From Tenacibaculum sp. 190130A14a (GTDB lineage: Bacteria > Bacteroidota > Bacteroidia > Flavobacteriales > Flavobacteriaceae), in the NCBI RefSeq assembly GCF_964048965.1, contig NZ_OZ040189.1, positions 1,488,001 through 1,552,000 on the forward strand: 64,000 nt of DNA. The letters run 5' to 3'. The notes under the pieces were generated by a model. That model saw only the letters and a list, made by a program, of their open reading frames with translations. It was not told the origin of the DNA and made no database searches. This document shows, in pieces, positions 14,782 through 22,858 of the stretch; the first letter of the stretch is position 1; every line of letters begins with the position of its first letter. Made by a program: the position numbers and the translations under genes.

Positions 14782-14943
14782 TTAGAAGAAGTCAACGTTA
14801 TCTCCGGGGTCATAATAATGATTAGAAGACTTGGTGTTTTCATCGTAACCAAGATAATCTCTAATAAGTCCGATTATAATTCCTAGAACTATGACAGAAA
14901 TAATAAACAATAGAATAAAACCTGCTTCTGTAATTAACATCAT
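14782..14943 (-). CDS. Tiny membrane protein, 53 aa
   Basis: MMLITEAGFILLFIISVIVL is followed by GIIIGLIRDYLGYDENT and the polar acidic tail HYYDPGDNVDFF, so a single membrane span is likely. TATTTTTG is exactly 4 nt before the first of two adjacent ATG codons. It is the first gene of the cluster, next to forward promoter 6. Confidence 0.6.
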   Translation of the reverse strand: MMLITEAGFILLFIISVIVLGIIIGLIRDYLGYDENTKSSNHYYDPGDNVDFF

Positions 14944-14962
14944 AAATCAAAAATAGTAAAAC

Positions 14963-15031
14963 AGTAGTTAATTGGAACTATTAAAATATTCGAGGAGTTC
15001 ATTGATATGGTTGTAGTAAATTATAATTTTT
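14963..15031 (+). promoter_or_regulatory. Unit promoter 6
   Basis: The sequence is TTGAT (15002), a 17-bp spacer, then TAATTTTT (15024). The core TTGTAGTAAATTATAATTT (15011-15029) pairs with AAATATTATTTACTACAA at 23837-23854, nearly 9 kb downstream. Confidence 0.75.
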
Positions 15032-15123
15032 TTAATTTAGCTGGAAAGATAATGTCATATAAATACGTCGATTTCTGTACCAAATTTGGAGTATAACGAC
15101 GTATTTTATAAGTATATAAACAA
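15032..15123 (+). repeat. Leader repeat type B, copy 3
   Basis: It shares TAGCTGGAAAGATAATGTC, CGATTTCTGTACCAAATTTG, GTATAACGACGTATTTTAT and ATATAAACAA with copies 1 and 2, and precedes the core GTTACCTACCATTT. Confidence 0.7.
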
Positions 15124-15144
15124 GTTACCTACCATTTGACCAAA

Positions 15145-15828
15145 ATGACATATTTTACATTTCATATTGATGATTCAGGAGCTATTGAGGATATTGACTA
15201 TAAAAAAGTGAACGGACAAACTATTCCGGTTTGTAAAATGTATGATGATAATGATTTTAATAAGCTTAATGACATCTTACATTCTTTAGACGATTATATT
15301 CTAAACGAAAAAGCTTTGAATATTTTTAAAGAAAGTAAGACAATAAAGTACGATTTAACAAAAGCTGTTGTAATCAGAAAAGAAAAAATACTAGGCATTT
15401 TAAAAAGGAGTAAATCATATGAATATTACCATTTAAATTTTTTAAAAGATTACGCTACTCAATGCTATGATTGGATTGATTTTGAGAAAAGTGAAATATA
15501 TGCTATTGATAATAAAAATCAGAAAAGATTAAAAATTCTATCTCATCTAAATAAACTTGAACTAATTGCTGAAAATAAATCAGACTCTAATCAAAGTTTT
15601 TCATTTGAAGTCAAAAAAATAGTTTTTGGTGAAAAATTTGACTTTGAAATTGATTTCTTTAAAATTCCTTTATACTCTTCAGGTGAGTACATTTCGGAAA
15701 GGTTAAAAAATAAATTTGAAAAAGCAGGAATAACGGACATAGGATTTGCGGAGAGAACAGAACAATTAAATAAAGTTTGGCAACCTATGTTTCCAATAAT
15801 AGAATTCGAAAATAAACACGGTAGGTAA
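15145..15828 (+). CDS. Cassette-borne immunity-like protein, about 227 aa
   Basis: The protein begins MTYFTFHIDDSGAIEDIDY and ends with YISERLKNKFEKAGITDIGF. The latter resembles the C-terminal segment of DUF1629/Imm11-type and related immunity proteins; the assignment is tentative. ATG 15145 is chosen over an in-frame TTG at 15136 within the core. The TAA stop lies inside the cassette end core (GGTAGGTAAC), so the recombination end supplies the stop. The ends GTTACCTACC and GGTAGGTAAC match perfectly. Confidence 0.7.
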   Translation: MTYFTFHIDDSGAIEDIDYKKVNGQTIPVCKMYDDNDFNKLNDILHSLDDYILNEKALNIFKESKTIKYDLTKAVVIRKEKILGILKRSKSYEYYHLNFLKDYATQCYDWIDFEKSEIYAIDNKNQKRLKILSHLNKLELIAENKSDSNQSFSFEVKKIVFGEKFDFEIDFFKIPLYSSGEYISERLKNKFEKAGITDIGFAERTEQLNKVWQPMFPIIEFENKHGR

Positions 15829-16023
15829 CACCATGTATAAAACATAGCTAATAATTGCTAAATCGGAGGTTTTGTCTATATTTGGTTAGTCCGCCAAATT
15901 TTTAATTTGGCTTTTAAAATGAAAAAAATTAAAAAGAAAATATAAAAATTCGGCTTTGTATTAATCCAAAATGTAAGTGTCTTTTTGCACGCTACGTTTC
16001 ATACACAAACCGTTGGCATTAAT
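15815..16023. repeat. attC-like junction 13 (long)
   Basis: The left core is AACACGGTAGGTAAC and the right core GTTGGCATTAAT. The arms ATGTATAAAACATAGC and CGTTTCATACACAAACC are paired. The interior contains GCCAAATTTTTAATTTGGC. Confidence 0.8.
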
Positions 16024-16043
16024 ATAAAACTGACCAAAAATAA

Positions 16044-16517
16044 ATGGCAAAAATCTCTCTTTTCGAAAAAGGACAAATCATTTTAACAAATCCAGAAAAT
16101 GGATTTTATGGAATTGCTGTAGTTTTATCCGAAACGGAAAAAACGCCTGAATTTCATCCAAGATGTCATATTGCTATAACACCTCTGATTTTTGACCGAA
16201 AGGTAGAATTTTCTGAACTGAATATGGAGGAACTAAAACCATTGGAGTTTGAACGAATTTATAATTTAAAAACCGAAGAGGAATTCAGTAAAAAGGAAAT
16301 TTGTATTGGAGTTTACACTCGGAAAAATAAGCACAATTTTGAGATTTTAGGAAAAGTAGACCCTGAAAAAATCTACGATGGACCTTTACCATTTGAACCG
16401 TTAACTGACTTAGAAATAACCTATCCGATTTATGGTGATACGGAGAATTATTTGGGAAGAGAAGCCTATATAAATTGGAGTCGGAAAATAAAAAATACTA
16501 ATGCCAACAATGTATAA
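16044..16517 (+). CDS. Imm26-like immunity protein candidate, 157 aa
   Basis: The N-terminal layout (FEKGQIILTNPENGFYGIAVVL, then a strand with HIAITPLIFD) resembles immunity protein 26-type domains. Those begin with a GDIF-like strand and a G-Y/F-G-A-V strand. They protect against polymorphic toxins; here no toxin gene is adjacent. The reading frame runs through the cassette end core, so the last residues (NANNV) are encoded by the recombination site. The ends GTTGGCATTAAT and ACTAATGCCAAC pair. Confidence 0.65.
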   Translation: MAKISLFEKGQIILTNPENGFYGIAVVLSETEKTPEFHPRCHIAITPLIFDRKVEFSELNMEELKPLEFERIYNLKTEEEFSKKEICIGVYTRKNKHNFEILGKVDPEKIYDGPLPFEPLTDLEITYPIYGDTENYLGREAYINWSRKIKNTNANNV

Positions 16518-16640
16518 CCGCAATTACGGCGGATTCGACTACGTCCGAATCCACTCGGAATTGCGAGCGTCAGTGCTTAATCGAAAAACAGAAACTTTAA
16601 ACCCGTAACTGACGGTTATACGAGACCGTTGTAAGCAATC
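16495..16640. repeat. attC-like junction 14
   Basis: The left core is ATACTAATGCCAAC and the right core GTTGTAAGCAATC. The arms ATGTATAACCGC and GACGGTTATACGAGACC are strong. The interior hairpin is GGATTCGACTACGTCCGAATCC. A related arm is at 19861-19957. Confidence 0.8.
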
Positions 16641-16654
16641 TAAACTCACTAAAA

Positions 16655-17332
16655 ATGTTTTTTCCTTCAGATACAAAATACAAACAAACAAAACTTATTA
16701 AACAAGGAAAAAGTAGAATTGAAGAAAAATTTAAGCTTCTTTCAAAATGGATTTCTGAAAATTATAATGTAAGAGTACTTAATATTCAAGAGAATCTTGA
16801 TGAAGATAACGATAGATTAACGATTGATGTGCATGTAGAAACTATTGAAGAGGAACTTAAACTTACAATGAGTGAAGAGTATTACTTCAATGATATTACT
16901 ACTAACAAACAGAAAGAGATTACAGAGAAATATATTCAAATCATAAATCCCTCAAATAACCTAAGTATATCTCCAAAAATAAATGATATATCTATTTATT
17001 GTTTCGCTTTTGAACGAATTGCCAAAGAGGAAGTTAACCTATTAATCCCTGAAAAAAGAATTAAGGAAATTTACAAAGAATTAGAACTCCCCGAAATTTG
17101 GACAATTTCTAGATTTTTTGAATATGCTACCTTATTTGTTTATAAGGATGGACAAAAAGATAACATTAAAAATTCAGCTAAATTTAAGCTGATAGAAGAC
17201 AAATATTTTGACCTATTAAATGAATACGATGAGTTCAATTATTGGGAAAGGGAAAGCTTTAAAATGAGATTAGACTCAAAACAAAATTTTGACGATAATT
17301 ATGAAAGTAATTGGATTAATTATTATAATTAA
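16655..17332 (+). CDS. Cassette-borne hypothetical protein, 225 aa
   Basis: A charged soluble protein, mostly helical, starting MFFPSDTKYKQTKLIKQGKS and ending in an aromatic, acidic tail (YESNWINYYN). It has no signal peptide or known motif. The ends GTTGTAAGCAATC and ACTGCTTACAAC are complementary in the core. The stop codon sits 1 nt from the end core. The function is unknown. Confidence 0.7.
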   Translation: MFFPSDTKYKQTKLIKQGKSRIEEKFKLLSKWISENYNVRVLNIQENLDEDNDRLTIDVHVETIEEELKLTMSEEYYFNDITTNKQKEITEKYIQIINPSNNLSISPKINDISIYCFAFERIAKEEVNLLIPEKRIKEIYKELELPEIWTISRFFEYATLFVYKDGQKDNIKNSAKFKLIEDKYFDLLNEYDEFNYWERESFKMRLDSKQNFDDNYESNWINYYN

Positions 17333-17515
17333 AAACTGCTTACAACAACATATATGTGCCATAGCAGCAAAGTGATCAATAGATTGGTTGTTTTATATTT
17401 ATGAAGGCGCAATGCTTGCAAAAGGTAAAAATTAGCAATCAATGCGCAGAAAAATCGAAAAGCAAGGTAACATTTTGCTCAGCTACGAAACATATATTAA
17501 ACGTTACCTGCAATT
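17333..17515. repeat. attC-like junction 15 (long)
   Basis: The left core is AAACTGCTTACAAC and the right core GTTACCTGCAATT. The arms ATATATGTGCCATAGC and GAAACATATATTAAACG are partly paired. The interior contains GGCGCAATGC and GCATTGATTGC-related segments. Confidence 0.75.
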
Positions 17516-17613
17516 ATGAAAAAACACCTGTAACTAATCAAAAACGACTGTTCACTCATTTAAGGTTTTTGAATAATTAAACAAAAAGTAAATTTGGACA
17601 CAAATAGAAACGA

Positions 17614-18138
17614 ATGAAAAAAATTGGTTTAATAATATCAATTCTACTTCTGAATCTCAACTCGGGATTTTCTCAAACCGAATCTGAAATTGACTCTTTG
17701 CTAATTGGAATTGCGGAAACGGAAAACTCAAAAGAAATAATAAAAACCGTTCAAGCCGAAAAAATAAAAGCATTTGGAGAAAATTCTTTGATAATTCTTG
17801 CGGAGTATTTTACTGATACAACTTTGACAAAAATTAAATCGGAATGCCATAATAGGAATTTGACAAAAGGAGAAATTGCAATCATAATGGCTGATAGAAT
17901 TGAGCCTATGCCATATTTTACTGTTACTCAAATTCAAAATTGCACACTGACTTTTTGCGAAAATAATCCAAATAGAATTGAATATTATTTTAGTACAAAC
18001 AATTATCTTAATAACAAAGTATTTAAAGAAAGATACGTGGAATGGTTATTTAGTGAGGATAGATTAAAAAGCGTAAAAGGAAAAGACAGAAAAAAGAGAA
18101 AGAAAATATTAACTGAATGGAAAAATAACAGCAGGTAA
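17614..18138 (+). CDS. Secreted protein of unknown function, 174 aa
   Basis: The Sec signal KKIGLIISILLLNLNSGFSQ is followed by a helical mature domain. It contains HNRNLTKGEIAIIMADRIEP and CTLTFCENN, and a basic C-terminus (GKDRKKRKKILTEWKNNSR). The TAA stop is formed by the cassette end core GCAGGTAAC. About 100 bp of untranslated sequence separates the start core from the ATG. No family is recognised. Confidence 0.7.
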   Translation: MKKIGLIISILLLNLNSGFSQTESEIDSLLIGIAETENSKEIIKTVQAEKIKAFGENSLIILAEYFTDTTLTKIKSECHNRNLTKGEIAIIMADRIEPMPYFTVTQIQNCTLTFCENNPNRIEYYFSTNNYLNNKVFKERYVEWLFSEDRLKSVKGKDRKKRKKILTEWKNNSR

Positions 18139-18270
18139 CACCGTGTATAATTCACTGCTAGTACTCGCCTACTTACGAAAGTCCTCGCGGACTTTCTATC
18201 TGTGATTTATTTGCTAACTTTAGTGCTTAAACCACGCAACGAAATCATACACTAGACCGTTGTGCATAAT
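18127..18270. repeat. attC-like junction 16 (long type)
   Basis: The left core is AACAGCAGGTAAC and the right core GTTGTGCATAAT. The arms GTGTATAATTC and AAATCATACAC are paired; the hairpin is CGAAAGTCCTCGCGGACTTTC. It is almost identical to junction 19. Confidence 0.9.
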
Positions 18271-18286
18271 AATATAGAAAACGAAA

Positions 18287-18733
18287 TTGGGATACACATT
18301 AAAAGCATATATTGGAAAAGAAGAAAATTTAAATCCTATACTTGAAAGGTATAGTGAATCAAAAAAAGTTAATCTGAACGGAGGGATCTCTATGATTCCA
18401 ATGACTGACGAATTATTTGATGAAATTAACGAAATGAAACCTTCTTCTGGAATATCGACATTCGAGTTTTTAACCAAGAATATTGAAAAAAAAACAATTC
18501 AAACAATAGAAAATCGAGAAATAGCATATGTAGAATCTGATTTTTTCGGAGGACAAGGAGGACATATCGGAATTATATGGAAAAATGGAAAACGTGATTT
18601 CTTGACTAAATCGGATATAAGCTCTATGAATAAAATTTTAAAAAGATTAGGTGTAAATCGAACGTTACTTAAAGACGAATTTGAAAATGTTGGTTTAGAT
18701 AAAAATCGACATACTGAAGATTGGATTGAATAA
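18287..18733 (+). CDS. Conserved cassette protein of unknown function, 148 aa
   Basis: The TTG start begins GYTLKAYIGKEENLNPILER. Later segments IPMTDELFDEINEM and IAYVESDFFGGQGGHIGIIW are characteristic of a small conserved bacterial family seen in Bacteroidetes and Actinobacteria. I cannot give its name or function. It is cytosolic and is the single gene of its cassette. The ends GTTGTGCATAAT and ACTATGCACAAC pair over 11 of 12 bases. Confidence 0.7.
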   Translation: MGYTLKAYIGKEENLNPILERYSESKKVNLNGGISMIPMTDELFDEINEMKPSSGISTFEFLTKNIEKKTIQTIENREIAYVESDFFGGQGGHIGIIWKNGKRDFLTKSDISSMNKILKRLGVNRTLLKDEFENVGLDKNRHTEDWIE

Positions 18734-18798
18734 AACACTATGCACAACACCACCTAAACTGCATTAAAACGCAGCTTAGCCAAACCGTTGGCAACAAT
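18734..18798. repeat. attC-like junction 17 (short type)
   Basis: The left core is ACTATGCACAAC and the right core GTTGGCAACAAT. The interior CCTAAACTGC-ATTAAAAC-GCAGCTTAGCC equals that of junctions 2 and 4. Confidence 0.85.
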
Positions 18799-19386
18799 AT
18801 GAATAAGAAATTAAGAAATAAAAAAACTCAAAACCCATTTTCAGTCTTAGTTATACTTTTAATTATAGTTGGACTTGGTTGTATGTTTCTTACTTCGATG
18901 TATTATGAACCAAGTTGGAACTTTAATTGGAATAATATTAGAAAAAGCATTAGAGATTCGATAACATTATCGAAACAAAAAGGAATTACTAGTGGTGTTG
19001 GGGGTATGGGAATCTCAACTGAAAGCGAAGTTAGAACTAGGATTTGGGTAATGAAGAATGCTACTGAACATGAATTATTAAAACTTACAGAATATCCGAA
19101 TGGTACGATAAAAACTATTGCTTATGAGGGTTTATTAAGAAAAAAAGAATTTAGTAAAAAGGCTGAATTAACATTAAGAGCCTTAAAAGACACAACTTAT
19201 CTTTTGAGTTATCAATCTGGTTGTATAGGCTGGGAAAGAAAAATTGGAGATTATCTTATTCAGGACATTCTAATGATTGACGATGAAATGCCTCCATCAC
19301 CACCCGGAATGAATTCAAATATTAAATTGACTGAACTGGAAAAGACACAAATTTTATTAGAATACAAAAAAACAAAAGGGAACTGA
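18799..19386 (+). CDS. Membrane-anchored cassette protein, 195 aa
   Basis: A basic N-terminus is followed by one transmembrane helix (FSVLVILLIIVGLGCMFLTS, about residues 14-34). The rest is a soluble domain with helical repeats (EHELLKLTEYPNGTIKTIAY, then LTLRALKDTTYL) reminiscent of HEAT-like repeats. The ATG directly follows the core GTTGGCAACAAT. Its own end core is nearly lost (ACAGTTGCCAAC fused to the next start). The function is unknown. Confidence 0.7.
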   Translation: MNKKLRNKKTQNPFSVLVILLIIVGLGCMFLTSMYYEPSWNFNWNNIRKSIRDSITLSKQKGITSGVGGMGISTESEVRTRIWVMKNATEHELLKLTEYPNGTIKTIAYEGLLRKKEFSKKAELTLRALKDTTYLLSYQSGCIGWERKIGDYLIQDILMIDDEMPPSPPGMNSNIKLTELEKTQILLEYKKTKGN

Positions 19387-19390
19387 ATAA

Positions 19391-19408
19391 TACAGTTGCC
19401 AACAATTT
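19391..19408. repeat. Collapsed attC-like junction 18
   Basis: Only CAGTTGCCAACAATTT remains between two genes, with no arms or loop. An interior deletion seems to have fused two cassettes, because the next end core (ACTGTTGCCAAC at 19863) complements the start at 18787. Confidence 0.6.
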
Positions 19409-19413
19409 GAGAA

Positions 19414-19860
19414 ATGACGAAATACATCAAAATAATAGTTTTGTTTTTGACTTTATCTGCTTCTGGACAAAATGCAACTAAAATGAAAACACCCGAAAAT
19501 GCGACTGAAAAGTTTACTGAGTTTATCGTAAAGAAAAAGTTCTATGCGGAAAATCATTCACCTAATATATCGTATGAAAAATTGAGACCAATATTGACAA
19601 AAAAAATCAATGAAGTGGCAAACGATTTTAAACAAATTGCGGAATCTGAAAATCCGACGGACAAAAAATACCAAGAAGCAATAAGAATCGGACTTTTAAA
19701 ATTCCCGGAAATTGAATTGGGCTATGACTCTGAGGATAGAGAAAGGATTTTGCTTTATTTTCAAGAGATAATGGACATAGTTGGGCTAAAAAGTTCTAAT
19801 GGACAATTAAATAACTTTTATTATGGATTTGACCTAAATACTGTTGATAAAAAAAATTAA
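19414..19860 (+). CDS. DUF4844-like secreted protein, 148 aa
   Basis: A signal peptide (KYIKIIVLFLTLSASGQ) precedes a domain that looks like DUF4844. The pattern FYAENHSPNISYEKLRPILT is followed by YDSEDRERILLYFQEIMDIV, GLKSSNGQLNNF and YGFDL. The biochemical role of this family is not known to me. It is transcribed with the upstream gene in what is now a fused two-gene cassette. Confidence 0.7.
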   Translation: MTKYIKIIVLFLTLSASGQNATKMKTPENATEKFTEFIVKKKFYAENHSPNISYEKLRPILTKKINEVANDFKQIAESENPTDKKYQEAIRIGLLKFPEIELGYDSEDRERILLYFQEIMDIVGLKSSNGQLNNFYYGFDLNTVDKKN

Positions 19861-19957
19861 AAACTGTTGCCAACAATGTATAACCGCAATATTAAACCGA
19901 AAATTATCACTAATTTGCCCGTAACTGACAGTTATACCAGACCGTTAGGTGCAATTT
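19861..19957. repeat. attC-like junction 19a (medium)
   Basis: The left core is AAACTGTTGCCAAC and the right core GTTAGGTGCAATTT. The arms ATGTATAACCGC and CAGTTATACCAGACC are related to junction 14, but the internal hairpin is missing. Confidence 0.8.
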
Positions 19958-20175
19958 GAGCGCTGACCTAAGAATTAATTGATAATTATCAAAAATTAAA
20001 AATCATCAATAAAAAAAGAAAAATTCAATACGCACTGTTATTATTTCTATTCTTAAGTGTAGTAGGTTTCTATTCAATTCAGAACAAAAAAGACCTTACC
20101 TTAGAGGAACCGAATAGAATTAAAGTTGTTGAGGAAATCGAACATTATAAGATTCTTGTTTCTGGTGGTTTCAAT

Positions 20176-21210
20176 ATGGATGCAAATTTAAGCTACGCAG
20201 TTCCACAATTAAAATTCAATCTAACTGACTCTTTACCTAATTTACAAATAGGTTCTGAAAAAACAATTCAATTATCTGCATATGACTCAATGATTCCATC
20301 ATTGGTAAAATTGGCAAAATTATTAAATCACAACTTGAATTTGAAGAATAGTAAGCCTTATCAATTTTACAATCCTTATTTAAGAGAATCAGAGTCTATT
20401 GATTTAATAAAAACCACAAAAGAAAAAACAGAAAGAAAGCGAATTTCTGGACATCGATTTATAAACGAAAAAGACATAAACTATTTGGAGTTAGATAGTT
20501 TGGATTTAAAGATGTCTTATTTATTGCATAATTATTTGATTTCAGTAGCTGAAAAAGAATGGATAGACACAATTTCAACTAACGGCTTAAGAGAAGAATT
20601 TTCTTTAAGTAAAGCTTTGAAAAACTCTGATAGTGTTTACAAACTTAATCTAAGACGTAAAAGAATGAGTTCAATTCCGCCTGAAATAGGAAAATTGAAA
20701 AATCTAGAGGTCCTGATAATTTCTGGTTCTACAATAAAATCTCTTCCAGATGAAATTGAGGAATGCAAGAATCTGAAATCAATAATTGCGAACTCTAGTA
20801 AATTAGAAGAAATTCCTGCAACTTTAGGGAATTTAAAGAAATTAAGAACTTTAAAAATTGGTCATTGCAACATAAAGTCTATACCAAAAGAAATTGGTAA
20901 TATAGAAAGTCTATGGCATTTATCTATTGGAGATAATAGTATTAAATATGTTCCAAAGGAATTATCTAAACTCAAAAATTTGACTTGGTTAGATATAAGT
21001 GACAATCCAATAGAAGAATTTCCTGAATGCATTTTAGAAATGGAAAATCTAGAAAGGTTCTGGCTATATGGAACTAACATAAAAGAAATTCCTTTTGAAT
21101 TTAAGAGATTAAAATATTTAGACCATGTTAGATTAAATAAGACAAAAGTTTTAAATATAGATTCATTGGCTTCAGTAATGCCAGAGGTAATGTTTTTAAA
21201 TAAAAATTAA
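20176..21210 (+). CDS. Leucine-rich repeat protein, 344 aa or longer
   Basis: The C-terminal half contains about seven leucine-rich repeats of the bacterial SDS22/internalin-like type: IPPEIGKLKNLEVLIISGST, IPATLGNLKKLRTLKIGHCN and KYVPKELSKLKNLTWLDISD. LRR arrays bind proteins. The same frame stays open upstream to 19972 and encodes a basic segment plus a hydrophobic anchor (YALLLFLFLSVVGFY), but no ATG, GTG or TTG. The true protein is probably membrane-anchored and starts from a non-standard or mutated codon near 19978-20002. Confidence 0.8.
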   Translation: MDANLSYAVPQLKFNLTDSLPNLQIGSEKTIQLSAYDSMIPSLVKLAKLLNHNLNLKNSKPYQFYNPYLRESESIDLIKTTKEKTERKRISGHRFINEKDINYLELDSLDLKMSYLLHNYLISVAEKEWIDTISTNGLREEFSLSKALKNSDSVYKLNLRRKRMSSIPPEIGKLKNLEVLIISGSTIKSLPDEIEECKNLKSIIANSSKLEEIPATLGNLKKLRTLKIGHCNIKSIPKEIGNIESLWHLSIGDNSIKYVPKELSKLKNLTWLDISDNPIEEFPECILEMENLERFWLYGTNIKEIPFEFKRLKYLDHVRLNKTKVLNIDSLASVMPEVMFLNKN

Positions 21211-21357
21211 AAACTGCACCTAACAATGTGTATAATTCATTGCTAGCTAGAGCCTACTTACGAAAGTCCTCGCGGACTTTCTATCTGTGATTTATTTGCT
21301 AACTTTAGTTCCTAAACCACGCAACGAAATCATACACTAGACCGTTGTAAGTCATTT
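21211..21357. repeat. attC-like junction 19 (long type)
   Basis: The left core is AAACTGCACCTAAC and the right core GTTGTAAGTCATTT. The arms GTGTATAATTC and AAATCATACAC are paired; the hairpin is CGAAAGTCCTCGCGGACTTTC. It is nearly identical to the junction at 18127. Confidence 0.9.
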
Positions 21358-21434
21358 AGACAAAACCGCAAGAATCGGGTTTTTCAATGATTAAATATTT
21401 CAGAATATTGTCAAAACATTAAACCATACAGAAA

Positions 21435-22856
21435 ATGAATTTTGATTTTGACGATAAACAACGTAAAGAAATATTAAATACTGTTTTAGATAAAGTAGAA
21501 CATTTTTATGCTAACACCAAAGATTACAGCACTACGCCTAAACTAAATTTACAAGAAATACGAAATTTAGTCGAAACACCAGATTTAATTTCAGGAAATA
21601 AACCTAATGAGGCTATAGAACATATAATCAATGGTCTTGAAAATTATTCGGTGCATACACCACATCCAAACTATTTTGGTTTATTCAATCCACGTGCAAA
21701 TTTTGCTGGAATTATAGCAGATTTCATAACTGCTTCATATAATCCTCAATTAGCAGCGTGGAGTCACGCCCCTTTTGCTGTGGAAGTAGAAGCACACGTG
21801 ATTAGAGAATTTATTGAAAAATTTGGACTGGACAAAAAAAAATCTGATGGTGTTTTTACAACTGGGGGTGCTGAAGCAAATTTAACTGCTGTATTATGTG
21901 CGTTAAACAATAAATATCCAAATTTTGCTAAAAATGGAATGTTTGGTTTAGATAAAAAACCTATTATTTTTTGTTCTCAAGAAGCACATCACTCTGTACA
22001 AAAAGCAGCAAAAGTTGTAGGTTTAGGATATGATTTTGTAAAAACTATTCACACTAATAAAGATTTAAAAATTGACACTTTTCTATTAGAGAAAGAAATC
22101 AAAAAACTTAATGCTTCAACTCAAAGTCCATTAATGGTTATTGGTACAGCTGGAACAACAGGAACAGGAACAATTGATGATTTAGAAAGTATATCTAAAA
22201 TTTGTAAAACTCACGACATTTGGTTTCACGTTGATGCTGCTTATGGTGGAGCAGCTGTTTTAAGTTCAAAACTAAAACAGTTATTAAGTGGTATTCCAGT
22301 TTCCGATTCTATAACATTTGATGCACATAAATGGATGTCTGTTCCTATGGGAACAAGTATATTTTTGACCTCTCACCAAGAAATCCTTAATAAAACATTT
22401 AGAATAACCACAGAATATATGCCTAAAGAGGCAAGTGAAATGAAAATTATTGAACCTTTCTCGCATTCCATTCAATGGTCAAGACGATTTATTGGTTTAA
22501 AGGTATATTTATCTTTATTATTTTATGGTTGGGATGGTTATGAAAAAGTAATCAATCATCAAGCTAAAATGGGAGAATATTTAAGGCTAAAACTAACTGA
22601 AAACAACTGGATTATTAAAAATAATACTGAATTACCAGTAGTTTGTTTTACAGACCAACAATTTGAATCGGATTTGAACTTTACAAAAACCATTTTAAAT
22701 AAAATATTGACTAGAGGAAATTCTTGGTTGTCGGTTTATCCAATAGAAAATGTTCCAACATTTAGAGCTTGTATTACTAACTATAATACAACAGAAACAG
22801 AAATTGATGAATTAATTGAAGAATTGAATAAAGAACGAGAAACATATCAATCTTAA
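21435..22856 (+). CDS. PLP-dependent group II decarboxylase, 473 aa
   Basis: A full-length fold-type I PLP enzyme of the aromatic amino acid/glutamate/diaminobutyrate decarboxylase family. Motifs include HTPHPNYFGLFNPRANFAG, the TTGGAEANLTA cofactor loop and the HVDAAYGGAAVL aspartate. The Schiff-base lysine is in FDAHKW (Lys299). The amino-acid substrate cannot be read with confidence. It is followed after 2 nt by an AraC-Ogt gene in the same 2.35-kb cassette, unusually large cargo for this array. Confidence 0.9.
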   Translation: MNFDFDDKQRKEILNTVLDKVEHFYANTKDYSTTPKLNLQEIRNLVETPDLISGNKPNEAIEHIINGLENYSVHTPHPNYFGLFNPRANFAGIIADFITASYNPQLAAWSHAPFAVEVEAHVIREFIEKFGLDKKKSDGVFTTGGAEANLTAVLCALNNKYPNFAKNGMFGLDKKPIIFCSQEAHHSVQKAAKVVGLGYDFVKTIHTNKDLKIDTFLLEKEIKKLNASTQSPLMVIGTAGTTGTGTIDDLESISKICKTHDIWFHVDAAYGGAAVLSSKLKQLLSGIPVSDSITFDAHKWMSVPMGTSIFLTSHQEILNKTFRITTEYMPKEASEMKIIEPFSHSIQWSRRFIGLKVYLSLLFYGWDGYEKVINHQAKMGEYLRLKLTENNWIIKNNTELPVVCFTDQQFESDLNFTKTILNKILTRGNSWLSVYPIENVPTFRACITNYNTTETEIDELIEELNKERETYQS

Positions 22857-22858
22857 CA

